DNA of 64,000 bases from Berberis thunbergii (GCA_003290165.1 QNQO01000591.1:558001-622000); one strand, 5' to 3'; shown: positions 1 to 12,431, counted from the first letter of the stretch. Numbers and translations: made by a program. The notes: generated by a model not told the origin, from the sequence alone.

Positions 1-560
1 TGATAATAGTTAATTTTTTTTTATCCGTTAACTCCTCCCACCGCAAATGCTGCTGACAGAGTCGAACCCTGGTCTTGTGATTCCATCCACTATTTGGATA
101 ATTTGAATTGAGGTTCACATCCTAAACATTATCATGTGCATAAGCTAATTAACAATTCAGGCTTATTAGTATAACTGGTGATTTCGAGTACCAATATAAC
201 AATGCCAATTACGTTAAGCAACATCCTCTGCTTTCTTAACTTAATGCTTTACACAATCCCATTTAGCAAAAGGGTGGTATCAAAGAATGAGATTAATGAA
301 AGCTCACGTTAATACCAATTCCATGTGCCTAATTGAACTCCCCATTCTTTACTCTCTTTTTTTTTTTTTTTTTTTTTCTTTACTTTTACTCTTCCTGGTT
401 ATTAGCTTCTATTGGAGTAACTTCAAAGATTTCTACTCAAATAATTTCTTAGGGAAAATACTAGCCTCATTTCTTGTTTACATCACATGATCATGCAATT
501 CCGAATTAACGGACGTTCATTTTTGTAGTAGTCTTAATTAAATTAAGATAGTTATGTGCC
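1..560. repeat. Tandem-array block beta, copy 1
   Basis: Non-coding block found again at about 5316-5830 and 15850-16260. Shared landmarks are a T-rich run followed by 'ccgttaactcctccca', a stretch around 'ggataatttgaattgagg', and 'atgagattaatgaaagctca'. The first ~110 bases look like the tail of a tRNA-derived SINE read on the minus strand, with a B-box-like 'ggttcgactctg' when reversed. All three copies carry it, so it was present before the block was duplicated. I see no gene here; the short ORF over the T-run is low complexity. Confidence 0.7.
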
Positions 561-599
561 TTAAAGCAAAGGAATTTGACATCTCTATAATGCACATTA

Positions 600-2558
600 G
601 AGTTTGCTAAAGTGACTTTGATCATATCCATGTTTTCATAATGAAAGTTTAAAGATAAAAGGAAAGGGGTTCCTAGTTCCCACAAAGTAATGTAAAGAAA
701 TTAAAGAAGTGGAAACACGCTAAGGAAGGAGGAAATCTGTGATGGAAAAGAAAGGAGACAACAAGCCAACAACCACATACATATAATCAAACTATGAATA
801 TCTTAAGCAAGAAAATTTGAAAATCTTTGCATCATTATAACCTGTTTTGACCCTATCATGCATAGTAATCTCTAGTAGAATCCTGCTTAACTTTATTGAA
901 GTAAAGCAACTACCTACTCAATTGAATTTAATTGATCAAGGGCGCCATCTTGACTTGGTAATATGGATTGAAAATTTCAACATCAAACTCAATAATACAA
1001 ACTTATAGCAGATTAATCGTGCAATGACATTTAGGGTATTAGTTTGTTTTTGCTTAAGGTAGGAGATCAACCACGAAAGTCTGAAGTGAAACTATGCACT
1101 TCTTGCCAAAGCCAACCATATGACGAATAGTGTGTCTTACAAATCCTATCATTAGTTGCATTAACATTGAAAACACATATAATTAAGCTTCTCCTATGCG
1201 CTTTCACTTCACTTATTGCCCTTTCTCCAATCACCCGAGCATGTGATTGCAATCATGTCTAATTGAGAATCATAAAATGATCTTAGGAAGTCACATAATT
1301 ATCTCAATCTTTTGTTCTTCTATCTCTAATTAATCCTCGCAAAACACATATTAATTAGCTAGTGGGGGCAATTTAATAGATTAAGTTCTACTCATCACCA
1401 ACTAGTCCTTTTCATTTTAATAAGTTGGAACTTAGAAACTCAACAAGACAACTTGTGACTCTTGACATCATTGACTAATGTGGAACAAGCAAAGAAAAGC
1501 TACATGAAGCATCAATAAATTATATGGATGACCTTTAGGATACTTAATTCATTTGTTTGTGGTAATGCAGAGCTGTCTTTTCCTCTCGATAAGTAAATTA
1601 TATGGATGGCCTTTTAGATGAAGATGTATACTCAGGCAACTGTTCGTTATAATCGTTTTACAGCAATAAGTTTTATAACTTTGTTTATTAATTAGCTAGA
1701 TGTATTTTTTGAACAAGTTTTATACGCTAGAGTTTTATACAATATGTACTTAATCGACATGCTCAAAATAGAATTACACGAGTGACACTCTTGCTTGAAA
1801 CTTTTCACATATTACATGGTGCAACAAAAGTATGAGAATGTATATACAAGAGATGGAGAACAAATTATCAGGATCAAGTTTAAGATCACTTAGCATACAC
1901 ACAATGGATGTGTTATATATGGAGTGTTTGTCCCAAGACTAGGAGAGGCAGGAAACCTTTTCTTTGTTTCTGCCTTTTGTGATTGCCCAGAAATCATCCA
2001 AGTGTGCCAAAGGGTGACAATAACTAATACCAAAGTCAGTGAAAACGAACTGACTGAGCCAGACTGACTTTACAACACTAGCTACTTTGAATTAAAGTTC
2101 CAACCCAAGAAAAATACATCTTAATTGCTGTTAAATTCTCATTTTACAAGGGATGGAAAGCCTATGAATTAAATTTCCTCATAGTTCTTTTATTTATTTA
2201 TTTTACCTTAACCTTCCCCATCTCATGCTGTCAGTCGGGTTTCGAATCTAAGACATGTAATTCCATCCGCCACACTTCTACCAACTCAACTGGTATGCCT
2301 TTAGCAATTTTCTCATAGTTAAATTGTGCATCCATGAATCAAATACTACAAAAAGTGAATTTCTAGAGAAATTGGATTGGAAACCTCAAAAACTAAATTT
2401 GAGTTTGATTGAGTTTATGGGTATTTTCACACTTAAACTGATGGCCCACAACTTAATTGGTTTAAGGTTTCAATTCAATTAATTGTCGAAAAACGAGTAT
2501 AGGGTTAGTTTATTTGGGCGGATTAGACATGAGAATTAGCCTTGCTTGACTCACCCAA
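600..2558. repeat. Tandem-array block alpha, copy 1
   Basis: Begins around 'tccatgttttcataatgaaag' (627) and can be aligned with blocks starting near 11819, 28968 and 32003. Internal landmarks in the same order are 'gcatagtaatctctagtagaatcc' (near 853), the CACCCGAGCATGTGATTG stretch (near 1235), 'gagaatcataaaatgatctta' and 'cttgacatcattgactaatg'. It ends at the insertion point of an ORF1-only LINE. No ORF of coding quality is present. Confidence 0.75.
2190..2305 (-). mobile_element. tRNA-derived SINE-like remnant
   Basis: Reversed, the segment contains an A-box-like 'agttgagttggta' and, about 40 bases later, a B-box-like 'gattcgaaaccc'. That is the spacing of an RNA polymerase III promoter of tRNA origin. 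It does not fold as an intact tRNA, so a SINE fragment is more likely than a tRNA gene. Confidence 0.4.
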
Positions 2559-2568
2559 TGACTATTTT

Positions 2569-5305
2569 TTTTTTTAACAAATTGGGATGTTGACCCATTT
2601 TATTCATTTAAAAATTCATGCCCGAAGGCTACATGACTGACCCTATAGGGTTAACTAAAAAACCGAAACAAACTATCACAAAAGATAGGATTCATCAATA
2701 CAAGAATAGACAATAAACAAACTCAGTCTTTGTACCTTTTGTTTTCTTTCCTAGTTTTATTGGATTTTCGGGGACAAAATTTGGTATCTTTGGTGTGGCG
2801 CCGCTTATTTATCTTTCCGTCTGACATAGCCCCTAAATCCAAATCACTGTTCGCTGCCTGTGGACCAAGCTCAAATTCTGAGTTGACTTCATCACTATCC
2901 TCACTAGTACTTTCAAGTGCACTGATATCCAATTTCTGCAGTCGAAGTAGCATATTTTCTTTGAACAAAGATATAGCCTTATTCAAGTTGTCTCCGACTC
3001 TTTTATAATCCGGGGAAGTTTTGATAGCGTATTTGTCAAAATGTCTCTTTAACCTGACCAAAGACTGAAACAGATCATCCGAGGGTTCCTGCACTTGTTG
3101 ACCCTCCGGCAAAACCCGTACATCCTGGCTGTTACCAGGTGCTAAGCTCCCAATGACCTCGGGTTGTGTTCGCAACGCGTGTACATCCGACAACCCTTCC
3201 TGTACTGACTGTTGCACTGTTCCAGAGCCTGCTTCCTGTATTTCAGCAGTCAATGGCGGCTTCGTATGAGAATCAGTTCGAGGAACGACCATAATGTTGG
3301 CCGATTCAAGTACGGGAGAAGGATCTCCAGCTGCGACAGACGTTGTCTGGGGTAAGACACCTCTTCTGTTGTAGTGCAGAGCCCTGGCTAGGGCGGAAAG
3401 GCCCCTATTTTGGTGCTGGTATGGCCTGGCTGAGGCGGAACTTCCTCTGTTTTGTGCAACTGGATCGCTGGCTGAGACAAAACCGAGTGCCCTGACTGTT
3501 CCTCTGTTGTATATTCAACTCTGTGCAACCCTGAAGCAACCTGCCCAACCTGAATCTCGCCAATTGAGTCAATTGTCGCAACTTGCGACGCTGCCACCTG
3601 TTTAGAACGGTTGCTCCTTGTTCCCGAATTGACATCATCTTCGTGTTGTAGCGGCTTTTGTTGTTGTCCAATAACATTTTCAATCTTTGAAGTTGTATAC
3701 CCCACCTCCAGGAGGCATTCCTCCGTAGATTCTTGCTTGACCCCGACTTTGTCATGATCTATTTTCTGATCCACTATTTGTAGGTCCGCTTGAGCACCCT
3801 CATCGTCCTCAATATGGTCCATTAGTGACTCAAATTTGTTGGACAAACCCACCTTTACCGGAACAATGGCCACCTGCCGTTTGTCCCTGACTCCCTCTGG
3901 AATCTCCTCTCCTTTGCTATTCTTTGCTCCACTCACACCCACTTCAGAGTTTGATAATTTGTCTTTTCTGATAACTGGAACACATTGTTGCTTGAAAGTA
4001 GTATTTTCGGCCTTTGGTTTGACCACCTTCTCAGTATTGCCTAGTTCCGAAACTTGGCCACCGCCCTTAATGCCTAGCTTTTTTCGACAAACACTGTCCT
4101 GATGCCCCTGTCAAAGAACAAAACTCACAATATTTGAAACCTGGATATTCTATCTTCTGCCAGAAACCTCTATTATTGGCCCTATCAATCCATACTCTAT
4201 TTGGTAACTTGTCCGCCAAAGTCATATCCACACATACACGAGCAAAGCCCAGGCGCGATAGACATCTAGTATGATCATCGATCATCAAAAAACCACCAAA
4301 AGAATTGACAATTGCTTTTAAAATGGGGGGATGGAATAGATGTAAAGGTAATTTAGGCAACTCTACCCACAGTGACACTGAGATCGGGTCCTCCTTCAGA
4401 CTAAAGCCATCATGCCAACGAAAAGCTTTGAACCGAATGCCACGAATAAAAAAGGAATTCCGCGACAAAACTTTCTTTGTTTCCTCCTCCGATTGAAGGT
4501 GAACTAACACATGTCGTTGATTGAGTAATCCAAGCGAAAAATTGCCCAGAATTCCCCAAGTTCCGTGAATCGAATCTCGGATATCTTTCAATGTTGGGCA
4601 GTAACTAGAGAATTTTAAAACGATCACATGTTTTTCCATGAACTCCTCCCTACGGACTTCATCCGTTGTCGTAATGCCAATTGCTAGAGCTCCCTCTTTA
4701 AGGAATCGAGTGCCTTCAATAGGAGTCTTCGCAATGTCGGTCACCAAAATTTGTGCGAAAGAGGGCTTAGCCGATCCTTTCACGGTTCCCCCTTTACCAG
4801 ATCTCCCCACCATGGGGGGAGAGGTGGCGGCAGGAGGCGCCAACATCACATCCAGTTCGTTTCCAGTGTCAAAAAATCATTAACAGTACCGTATCTCAGT
4901 AACAGTATCGTATAGGTTCGCAGAACGGCGGCTGTACCGTATCAGCGTCTGTGACGGAGATCGAGCAGCGCGTCACAGTGGCCCAATCGCATAACCCAGG
5001 TCCGTATCTCGGCCAAACAGGATCGGATCCAAGTTGTCGGCGTGTCGGCCAGTGTCGTCGTGTCGGGGCAAAAGCCTTGAGTCGGCTGAAAACCCTTGCA
5101 GCCTAGCTACGCCGGCTAGTAGTGGTGGAGCCGCCTAGGGTTTTCTTTTTGATTCCCGAGCCGCCACAAGGATCAAAGGCTTGGATGGATTCCCACAAAT
5201 ATGGGACGGCTGAGATTGAAAGATCAGGCAATATGACCAATGTGCCCCTCAGACTCTCTAAATCGCCTCAGAGCCTCCTTTCAATCCCTTGTTGCAAAAA
5301 TGGGG
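2569..5305 (-). mobile_element. ORF1-only LINE ('half-LINE' 1) with TSD and A-tail
   Basis: An L1-type element inserted in block alpha/beta sequence. On its own strand it runs from a GC-rich 5' UTR (about 4850-5305) through a broken ORF1 (4849-2723) to a short 3' UTR and an A-tail (T-run at 2565-2575). Flanks are an imperfect 10-bp target duplication, TGACTATTTT at 2559-2568 and TGATTATTTT at 5306-5315. The uninterrupted site is recognisable in the second array unit at 15652-15660. No endonuclease or reverse transcriptase sequence lies between ORF1 and the tail. It therefore moved as an ORF1-only element, presumably using another LINE's ORF2. Confidence 0.75.
2723..4849 (-). pseudogene. LINE ORF1 (DUF4283 + CCHC knuckle), frameshifted
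   Basis: ORF1 is the RNA-binding, gag-like protein of plant L1 elements. The first 260 codons (4849-4067) contain the DUF4283 domain, recognisable by 'MEKHVIVLKFSSY', 'GLLNQRHVLVHL' and 'FWQKIEYPGFKYC'. A one-base frameshift falls inside the zinc knuckle, and the frame then continues at about 4104-3388. A second shift leads to the basic, Lys/Arg-rich C-terminus (3292-2723). The protein is closely similar to the ORF1s at 39803-41962 and 49472-51562. With at least two frameshifts it is not translatable as one protein. Confidence 0.85.
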
Positions 5306-5830
5306 TGATTATTTTGATAATAGTTAGTTTTTTTTTTTTTTAAATTTATCCGTTAACTCCTCCCACCCCAAGTGCCGCAGAATGAATTGAACCCTAGTCT
5401 TGTAATTCCATCCACCATTTGGGTAATTTGAATTGAGGTTCACATCCTAAACATTATTATGTGCATAAGCTAATTAACAATTTAGGCTCATTAGTACAAC
5501 TGGCGGTTTCGAGTGCCAATATAACAATGCCAATTACGTTAGGCAACATCCTCTGCTTTCTTAACTTAATGCTTTACACAAATCCCATTGAGCGAAGGGG
5601 TGGTATCAAAGAATGAGATTAATGAAAGCTCATGTTAACACCAATTCCATGTGCCTAGCTAATTGAACTCCCCATTCCTTACTTTTACTCTTCCTTTGTT
5701 ATTAGATTCTATTGGAGTAACTTTAAAGATTTCTACTTAAAAAAGAACTTCTTAGGGGAAATAGTGCTTGTCAGCCTCATTTCTTGTTTACATCACTTAA
5801 TCATGCAATTCCAAATTAACATAACACAAG
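5306..5830. repeat. Tandem-array block beta, copy 2
   Basis: Second copy of the block at 1-560, including the SINE-like tail, 'aacatcctctgctttcttaa' and 'gaatgagattaatgaaagctc'. It resumes the array unit interrupted by the half-LINE. No gene is seen. Confidence 0.7.
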
Positions 5831-6179
5831 TAAACTAAAATATATTCATACTCCACAAATCTTAACACTGATCCCTTTCTTCTTCTTCTTTTTATTAGTG
5901 CGGTGGAGGGCCACATGGTGGTGCGCAAGGGCAAGGACTCATGCATGTTGTTGGCAATGAAGAGGACAAAGTCATTTATGCGTATTTTCCATAATTATTT
6001 GTAAGACTTTAGACGCGTACGGCTTCTAAATTTACCATGTCACTTAAAAATATATTACCTTCTGTATTTTGGCTTCTAAACTCTTGGCTTATGGTTTATT
6101 GTGGTTGCTCTAAAGTTAGCACGAATCGTAACAAACCATACACAAAATTCCAAGTAAGACAATTCCACTGTGACATAAC

Positions 6180-6995
6180 TTCAGCTGTGTGTGGCTAGAG
6201 GTATTACGCGTATTTGTCAATATGTATATATGTGATGGATAATCATCCTCTCGATTCCATGTCTTCTAGAGGTTCAAAGTCATAAAAATGGGTGACAACA
6301 TTGAGTACACAATGCATGCATGTATGTAGTACAAAAACAGAACCAACAAAATTGTAGTTTTTTCATAATAAAGCAAACAACTTCTCATCTTTGAACACAA
6401 ATTTCTTTCTCTGTGGGGTTTTCCTTTTCCTTGCCTTTATACATCCTTTCCGTATTTGATATCTGTTCTTTCCTTCCAAGTCTACTTGTTTTGTTTTGTT
6501 TTGTTTTGTTTTGGAAGGCGGGCTGGGTTTTCAGAATTCCATAACCTATCAAAGATCATAACAGGTTAACACTCCATAAACTAATAAACATGTTGTCGAC
6601 TTGATTCGAACCCATGACCTTTCCCTCTCTTCCGAGTCTACTTTTTCAAAGGTGTTTGCTTTTTCTCTAACAACTCCCCCCTGCCTTGTTTGTCTTCTTG
6701 CATGCATGCATGCATGCTCTCACTTTAACAAAACACTCGAGCTCTCCTTTCCCACTCTTGTTAATTGCATTGTAGACTACGCAACATTTGCACTTGTTAC
6801 CTCATGCATGCATGCATGCATGTATTGAGTGGCACGTGTAGTACACAGTATACAGCTCATCTAGTATGATCAATTAGGCTTCAAAACCACTTCTTCTTCA
6901 CTGAAAACAAAAGCTTTATTATGGATCAATCGTACTAGCTTTGGTTGATTATTAGTACCTATGTGCACGCAGCACACATGCAGATTTTTTTTTAA
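6180..6995. repeat. Array core block, copy C1
   Basis: Non-coding core repeated at 7090-7960, 18050-18811 and 29930-30800. Shared landmarks in order are 'ggttcaaagtcat', a 'gacaaagcaaa'-like stretch, 'caaatttctttctctgtggggttttcc', 'aagtctactt', 'ttgcattgtag', a 'tgtcatgcatg'-like stretch and a G-box 'cacgtgtag' (near 6832). It also carries a (GTTTT)n run (6487-6512) and runs of GCATGCAT. The copies differ by small indels that do not respect codons, and no shared ORF exists. It could be a non-coding transcription unit or an old promoter/leader. Confidence 0.6.
6515..6625 (-). mobile_element. SINE-like insertion in core C1
   Basis: This stretch is absent from the other core copies at the same position. 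Reversed, it contains a B-box-like 'gggttcgaatcaagtc'. The portion around 'gggctgggttttcagaattccataacctatcaa' has a relative at 52000-52045. It is probably a short tRNA-derived element. The boundaries are estimates. Confidence 0.35.
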
Positions 6996-7089
6996 GCACT
7001 CCATTTACATTTGATGCTCGGAATCTACCATGCAACTCTGATAAAGATGCAAAGGATGATATAATATATATTAACATTTTTAGATGATA

Positions 7090-7960
7090 TAATAATGAAA
7101 AAGAAATGTTTGTAGAGGAGGTTTAAATATATATGGCAATAATTATCTCTTCTGGAGGAGGTTCAAAGTCATCAGAATGTGACAACATTAAGTACACATG
7201 TATTGATCTCCAATAGCATAACCAAATATTGTTTCTCAATGACAAAGCAAAACCAATCTTTCTCATCTTTATGTCTTTATGTGTGGATATATTTTTCCAG
7301 CTAATTCGTGTCTGCCTTTTTGTATATATTTCATTCATAATATATATATGTTCCGTATCTCCTTTGCTCAAGTCTACTCTTCAAAATTTCTCTCTTTTTA
7401 CGACAACTCTTCCACCTTTTGCTTGTCTTCTTCTTGCATGATATTTCACTTAATTTACGCATATATAAAACATACTTGACTGTTGGGTTTGGAGGTTGCA
7501 CGATCCCTTTCTCAGATGCAAATGCATTGTACCTAAAGCCACATTAATTTACACTTCTTATGTCATGCAAAAAACAGACACTGATCGATGAACACGTGTA
7601 GTGCAAATGCACAGTTCATCTAACCTTTGTGGTGGATGACTGCCATGGGGATCATGCTTCAAAACCAATTCTTGAACTGAGAGGTAGCGTGGGCTGTGAG
7701 TGTGTGTACTTGTGTTGTAGGTTTCTTCAGTTCAATTCATCTTCTTCGTCTTCAAATCTCCTTTATAATGATGTTTGTGTGACGTGAAGTTACATTATCA
7801 CATTATGCATTTGGCTGCTTGTATACAAAAACAACGACTGGACTAATTAGATTTTCATGTAGAATACATAGATGCGGAGAATGTTATTTCAAATTAGAAT
7901 GTTGTCCATCAAGTCAAAAGAAGGTCTTCCAATGTAAAGTTTCCTCTGCTTGACATGCAA
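7090..7960. repeat. Array core block, copy C2
   Basis: Directly follows C1 in the same orientation, so the core is doubled in unit 1. Landmarks are 'ggaggttcaaagtcatcagaatg', 'aatgacaaagcaaaacc', 'cttgactgttgggttt', 'aatgcattgtac', 'cttatgtcatgc' and a G-box 'aacacgtgtagtgc' (near 7591). The segment 'ggtttcttcagttcaattcatcttc' through 'taatgatg' matches C3 and C4 as well. No coding frame is conserved. Confidence 0.6.
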
Positions 7961-8606
7961 CATATATATCGAGCCTCGTTCATAGCTTAAGTTTTTAAAG
8001 AGATTGAAAATTTTAACATAGTTTTATAGCATTGCTCCTCATGGACTCTGAACAAACCTTCGTAAGTCCTAGACAGATCCACTTTAAGATTTAGATCCAA
8101 TAATTTCGAACATTAATTGAGTGAGGGTGTTGGAAATCAAGCCTACTCAGCATGTGCAAGCCACACTATTGTGTTCGTGGTCCCCAACCTTGTATGCCCA
8201 TGACAATCCTCATGTGCATTCATGGACTATACTTGTACCCTAATTAATCTCCATCGAGCTCTGAACAAAATGGAAGATATTTTGTATCTCGAGTACTCCG
8301 TATATGAGCACAAATTAAAATTGTAAATCTTACAAAACATGTATAGAAAAGGTGCTTGGATAAATAGGCAAATGACCTACAAATAGTTTCTCAAAGTAAA
8401 TAAAATTTGTAGACTATCAATACGGCTCCTACTCAGGAAAATATGTCACCTAGTCTCAAAGTTTCAGAGCTTCCAACATAGAAGCCATCTTTCGAGAAAC
8501 AAATCAAGCTGCAAATCACTTGTCGAAGCTCGTCCCAGATTCAAAATTTATTCAATTCACCCCAAGTTCATTTGCAGAATATATGAAGAAGATGCATGGA
8601 GACAAC
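7960..8606. repeat. Array block gamma, copy 1, and unit end
   Basis: Landmarks are a 'tcgagcctc...taagtttttaaa' stretch, 'ggaaatcaagcctactcagc' and 'attgtgttcgtggtccccaac'. The first recurs near 28265, the others near 28530 and 28675, and near 31630 and 31745. The end of the block (about 8340-8400) matches the end of unit 3 at 31925-31975. The unit is cut by the Copia-type LTR at 8607. No gene is seen. Confidence 0.55.
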
Positions 8607-11022
8607 TGTTACACGCGAAAGCGTTACAAATGTCGAAATGCAAAATTACAAACAAAATACGAACAAATACCGAAGACAACCAATTTACGTGGTTTGGCAA
8701 ACTCGCCTACGCCCACGACAAATAACAACTTTACTAGTGAAATTGAAATATTACAAATAGAGAGAACTACAAAACGTCAATGACGTAACAAATACATGTG
8801 TCTAAACGACACCACACAATTACGCTGATTGCATATAACACAAAAATAAAAACAAAAACAAATATCTCTCTCCTCACACCTCCCTTTCTTCTTCCCTCTC
8901 TCACATTCCCACAAAAGGGATAAATCCTAACAAGTGAAAAATCTCACATAGATTCAATTTTGGAGGATGTAGAAGAAGGGGAAACCCCTCCTTCTTTTAT
9001 AGCCTAAAGAGGCGGTGGAAACCCTTCCACCACCTTTTTCTCACTTCCATTCTCTTCTCATCTTCAAGTCCAACCAAATTCCAGCTTAATCCAGCAGATT
9101 TCCAACTGTGTCTTCAACGATCCAGCTTGTTCTTCTTCATCAATTTCGGCTGCCAACAAATTCCACTGCTGACAAGTCTAATCTCCATCAGGTTCTCTTT
9201 TCCAACTCTGTTTTTAATTATCTGTATTTCAACAATTCTCCACCTCGATGAAGATTTCACAAATTTGAGCCGACAACAACAAACACAAACAAAAATAATC
9301 AACTGATTACCAACAAAAATAATCAACCCAATAGTGATTGAGGGTTTCACCCCTCCACACACGCTCATAGGCGCCATACACTCGAAGGTGCCATATACCA
9401 AAGCATACTCAAACTAACAAACCAACTTCACCTTGTCTAGAATGAAGTCTCAAACCAAATTTTTCAGAAACACAATGTGCACAAACTTCCATACTGTTCA
9501 TCTTCATATATTCTACCAATCGTTTCTTCAACAACTCGTGCAAAACTTTCTCACATTTACTACCTGCACGCAAATGCCAAACCCTTGAGGTTTCCTTACA
9601 AACATCTTTGGAGCTATCAGTAACTCCACCAGAAGCAACATCCACAGGGCCTTCAACAACACAAGTTGCTCCACTAAATTCAACTTTTTTATTCCTTGTA
9701 ACTGTACTCCCCTGTAAGAAGTACAAGTTACCCTTCCGAACCGCTTTCAGAATCACTAGTGCACCAGAAACAACCTTTAGAGCTCCACCAAATACCGAAA
9801 CCTTGTAACCTTTAGACTTTAAAGCACTAACGAATATGAGATTCTTTTTCAAATCGGGTACATAGCGAACACCGTTCAAGACCCAAACAAATCCATTATG
9901 CAACTTCAACTTGATTTTACCTATCCCTGCAATTTTGCATTCATCATTGTTGCTCATATAGACAACACCACCATCCATCTCTCTAAAGTTAGAGAACCAG
10001 TCCCTACAGGGACACATATGATAGGTAGAACCCGAATCAAGCAACCAATCATTATAATGACTCACAAATGCTGAAGTTGCAGACAACGAATACGCATCAT
10101 CCTCATCTTCATCCAAATTGTGCACTACATTCGCATCTGACTTTTTCTTTTCTTTTTCTATTGAAGTTGTCAATGCCTCATATTCAATCTTCAATGGCCC
10201 TTCTTATGACAGTAGGCACATTCATTCCTTCAGCAAAAACCTTTTGTCTACAGATTTTTCTCTTGATTGTGATTTTCCTCTATTCCCAACATTCCTCTTT
10301 TCAAATCTTCCATTCGCTACCAATACTTTTGACATTGCATCCCGATGGATCTTGATATCTTTTATCTCGAATTCATAATTGAACAACGCCGTAGCCACTT
10401 CATCATAATTCAATTCTTTTTTTCCATTTAACAAAGTTGTAACGAGATATTCATATTCTTCTGGAAGAAAATTCAAAATGCACAAAGCCTTGTAATTTTC
10501 TGGAACATCTTCATTTAAATTCAATAGATCGGCAATAAGCCTATTGAACTCATCCAAATGCTCAGACAAAGTAATCTCGGGTTCATATTCATCTGAAAAA
10601 GTTGCTTCGTGAGGAAGAGCTTATTTTGGATGCTCTTTGTCATGTACTTATTTTTCAACTTTTTCCATAACGCCTTAGCGGGGGTTTCCTTCATAACAAA
10701 GTATTTTTGCTCATTCGCTAAATACAATCTTATTGACCCACAAGCTTGCCGATTAAGCTTATTGCATTATTCTTCACTCATTTTCTCTGGCTTGTCTCCC
10801 AAAGCATCATCCAAATTCTCCTTTGCCAACACATCCAAAACTTCGCATTGCCACATGCCAAAGTTATTTTTTCCATTGAATTTCTCGACATCAAATTTAC
10901 CGACTGTAGCGGTAACCATCTTTGGTTAATAAGTTGACGGATCTGACATATTTTTCACCAACCTCCAATTCACACAGCGTCAAATGAACCCAAAGAACAA
11001 ACCCTCGGCTCTGATACCAATT
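8607..11022 (-). mobile_element. Truncated Ty1/Copia retrotransposon
   Basis: On the minus strand the order is primer-binding site, gag, protease/pre-integrase, polypurine tract, then LTR. The primer-binding site at 11008-11019 reads TGGTATCAGAGC, complementary to the 3' end of initiator Met-tRNA. The 3' LTR is about 9237-8607, starts TGTTG, ends AACA, and contains a TATA box 'gctataaaag' near 8997-9006. It is preceded by the purine tract 'gaggtggagaat'. Integrase, reverse transcriptase and RNase H are missing. Instead of a full 5' LTR, the primer-binding site abuts a different short LTR element at 11023. Confidence 0.75.
9409..10919 (-). pseudogene. Copia gag - protease - GAG-pre-integrase remnant
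   Basis: Gag starts at about 10919 with 'VGKFDVEKFNGKNNFGMWQ', typical of the UBN2/gag region of Copia. It continues in pieces at 10727-10521 and 10569-10222, containing 'MSEHLDEFNRLIADLLNL' and 'LNFLPEEYEYL'. The frame 10194-9409 contains the aspartic-protease motif 'WLLDSGSTYHMC', followed by the GAG-pre-integrase stretch 'VWHLRAGSKCEKVLHELLKK'. The usual zinc knuckle lies in the break between the two halves. Several stops and frameshifts separate the pieces. It is not a functional polyprotein. Confidence 0.8.
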
Positions 11023-11639
11023 TGTTGTGCTCGGGGGTTAGAGATGTTGGCTCAACATAGACCCACATCGAGTAGTGACCAATATCATATGAGGAATATA
11101 AGTGATTAAAAATGTCTTAATAAGCGACGAGGCCTTTTGGGAGCAATTGAATACTTGAGCTTCATTCGTAAAAACCCCGTACCGGACGGTGGCGGGTGTC
11201 GAAATTGGGGACAATATCGTTGTTCGAGACATATCGTGTAGTGGTGGTGTCGGGGGACTTCGCTTTTTTACCCCCGAACACAATAAGTGGTATCAAAGCC
11301 GATGGTTTGCCCTTGGGCTTGGCGAGTTGGAAGTGCATAATAGCACGTTGTGGTGGAGCTTACCCTGGGTCCGGGTAGGCTCAATATATTTCGTCAAGGT
11401 GGAGATTGTTGGAGATGCTGGTTCAACATAGTCCCACATCGAGTAGTGACCATCCTGTAAGGAATATAAGTGATTACATATGTCTTAATAAGTGACGAGG
11501 CCTTTTGGAAGCAATTGAATAGTTGAGTTCCGTTTGTAAAAACCCCATACCGCCTCTAAATTGAGGACAATATCGTTGCTCGAGACATATCATATAGTGG
11601 TGGTGCTGGGGCTTCGCTTCTTCACCCCCGAACACAACA
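11023..11639 (+). mobile_element. Short LTR retrotransposon (TRIM-like)
   Basis: Two similar direct repeats, about 11035-11284 and 11407-11639, flank ~120 bases. Both include 'cccacatcgagtagtgacc', 'gacgaggccttttgg', 'gacaatatcgttg' and an end of 'cccccgaacaca'. A primer-binding-site-like TGGTATCAAAGCC follows the first repeat, and a polypurine tract 'aaggtggagat' precedes the second. There is no coding capacity, so it fits a terminal-repeat retrotransposon in miniature. The first LTR has an odd start: 'tgttgtgctcggggg' is the inverse of the LTR's own end. Confidence 0.7.
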
Positions 11640-11799
11640 AAACTATATGATCAATTGTAATTTCTTTTACCTTGATTTATTTTCTATAAAGGTTCGAAGG
11701 TCTTTAAAACCTTGTTTATTCTTAAAAAAAAGCTTCTAAAAAGGCTACTAGCGAGACCCTCTAGAAATTTTTTTTTTGGATCAATTTAAATAGAAGAAG

Positions 11800-12431
11800 T
11801 AAAACCAAAATTAATTTATCCATGTTTTCATAATGAAAGTTCAAAGACAAAAGGAAAGGGATTCCTATTTCCCACAGTAATGTAAAGAAATTAAAGAAGT
11901 GGAAGCACGCCACTGAAGGAGGAAATCTGTGATGGAAAAGAAAGGAGACAACAAGCCAACAACCACAGACATAATCAAACTATGAATATCTTAAGCAAGA
12001 AAATTTGAAAATCTTTGCATCATTATATCCTGTTTTGACCCTGTCATGCATAGTAATCTCTAGTAGAATCCCACTTAACTTTATTGAAGCAAAGGAACTA
12101 CCTACTCATTTGAATTTAATTGATCAAGGGCTATCTTGACTTGGTAATATGGCTTCAAATTTTCAACATCAAACTCAATAATACGAACTTATAGCAGATT
12201 AATCGTGCAATGACATTTAGGGTATTAGTTTGTTTTTGCTTAAGGTAGGAATCAACCACGAAAGTCTGAAGTGAAACTATGCACTTCTTGCTAAAGCCAA
12301 TCACATGACGAATAGTGTCTTACAAATCCTATCATTAGTTCCAGTAACATTGAAAACACATATAATTAAGCTTCTCCTATATGCTTTCACTTCACTTATT
12401 GCCCTTTCTCCGATCACCCGAGCATGTGATT
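11800..12431. repeat. Tandem-array block alpha, copy 2 (left part)
   Basis: Aligns with 620-1245 over 'tccatgttttcataatgaaagtt', 'gaggaaatctgtgatgg', 'gcatagtaatctctagtagaat' and 'ttctccgatcacccgagcatgtgat'. It is interrupted at 12432 by a half-LINE and resumes at 14409. Confidence 0.75.

Noticed and set aside
287..490. 67-codon plus-strand ORF with a long Phe run
   Set aside because: It is a poly-T tract read in frame, inside a repeated non-coding block whose other copies lack the ORF.
7669..7679. An 11-base match to the 3' half of miR396 (TTCTTGAACTG) in core C2
   Set aside because: The other core copies do not keep it, the 5' half of the miRNA is absent and I see no matching arm for a hairpin.
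8520..8783. 87-codon plus-strand ORF
   Set aside because: Most of it is the antisense of the Copia 3' LTR (8607-9237).
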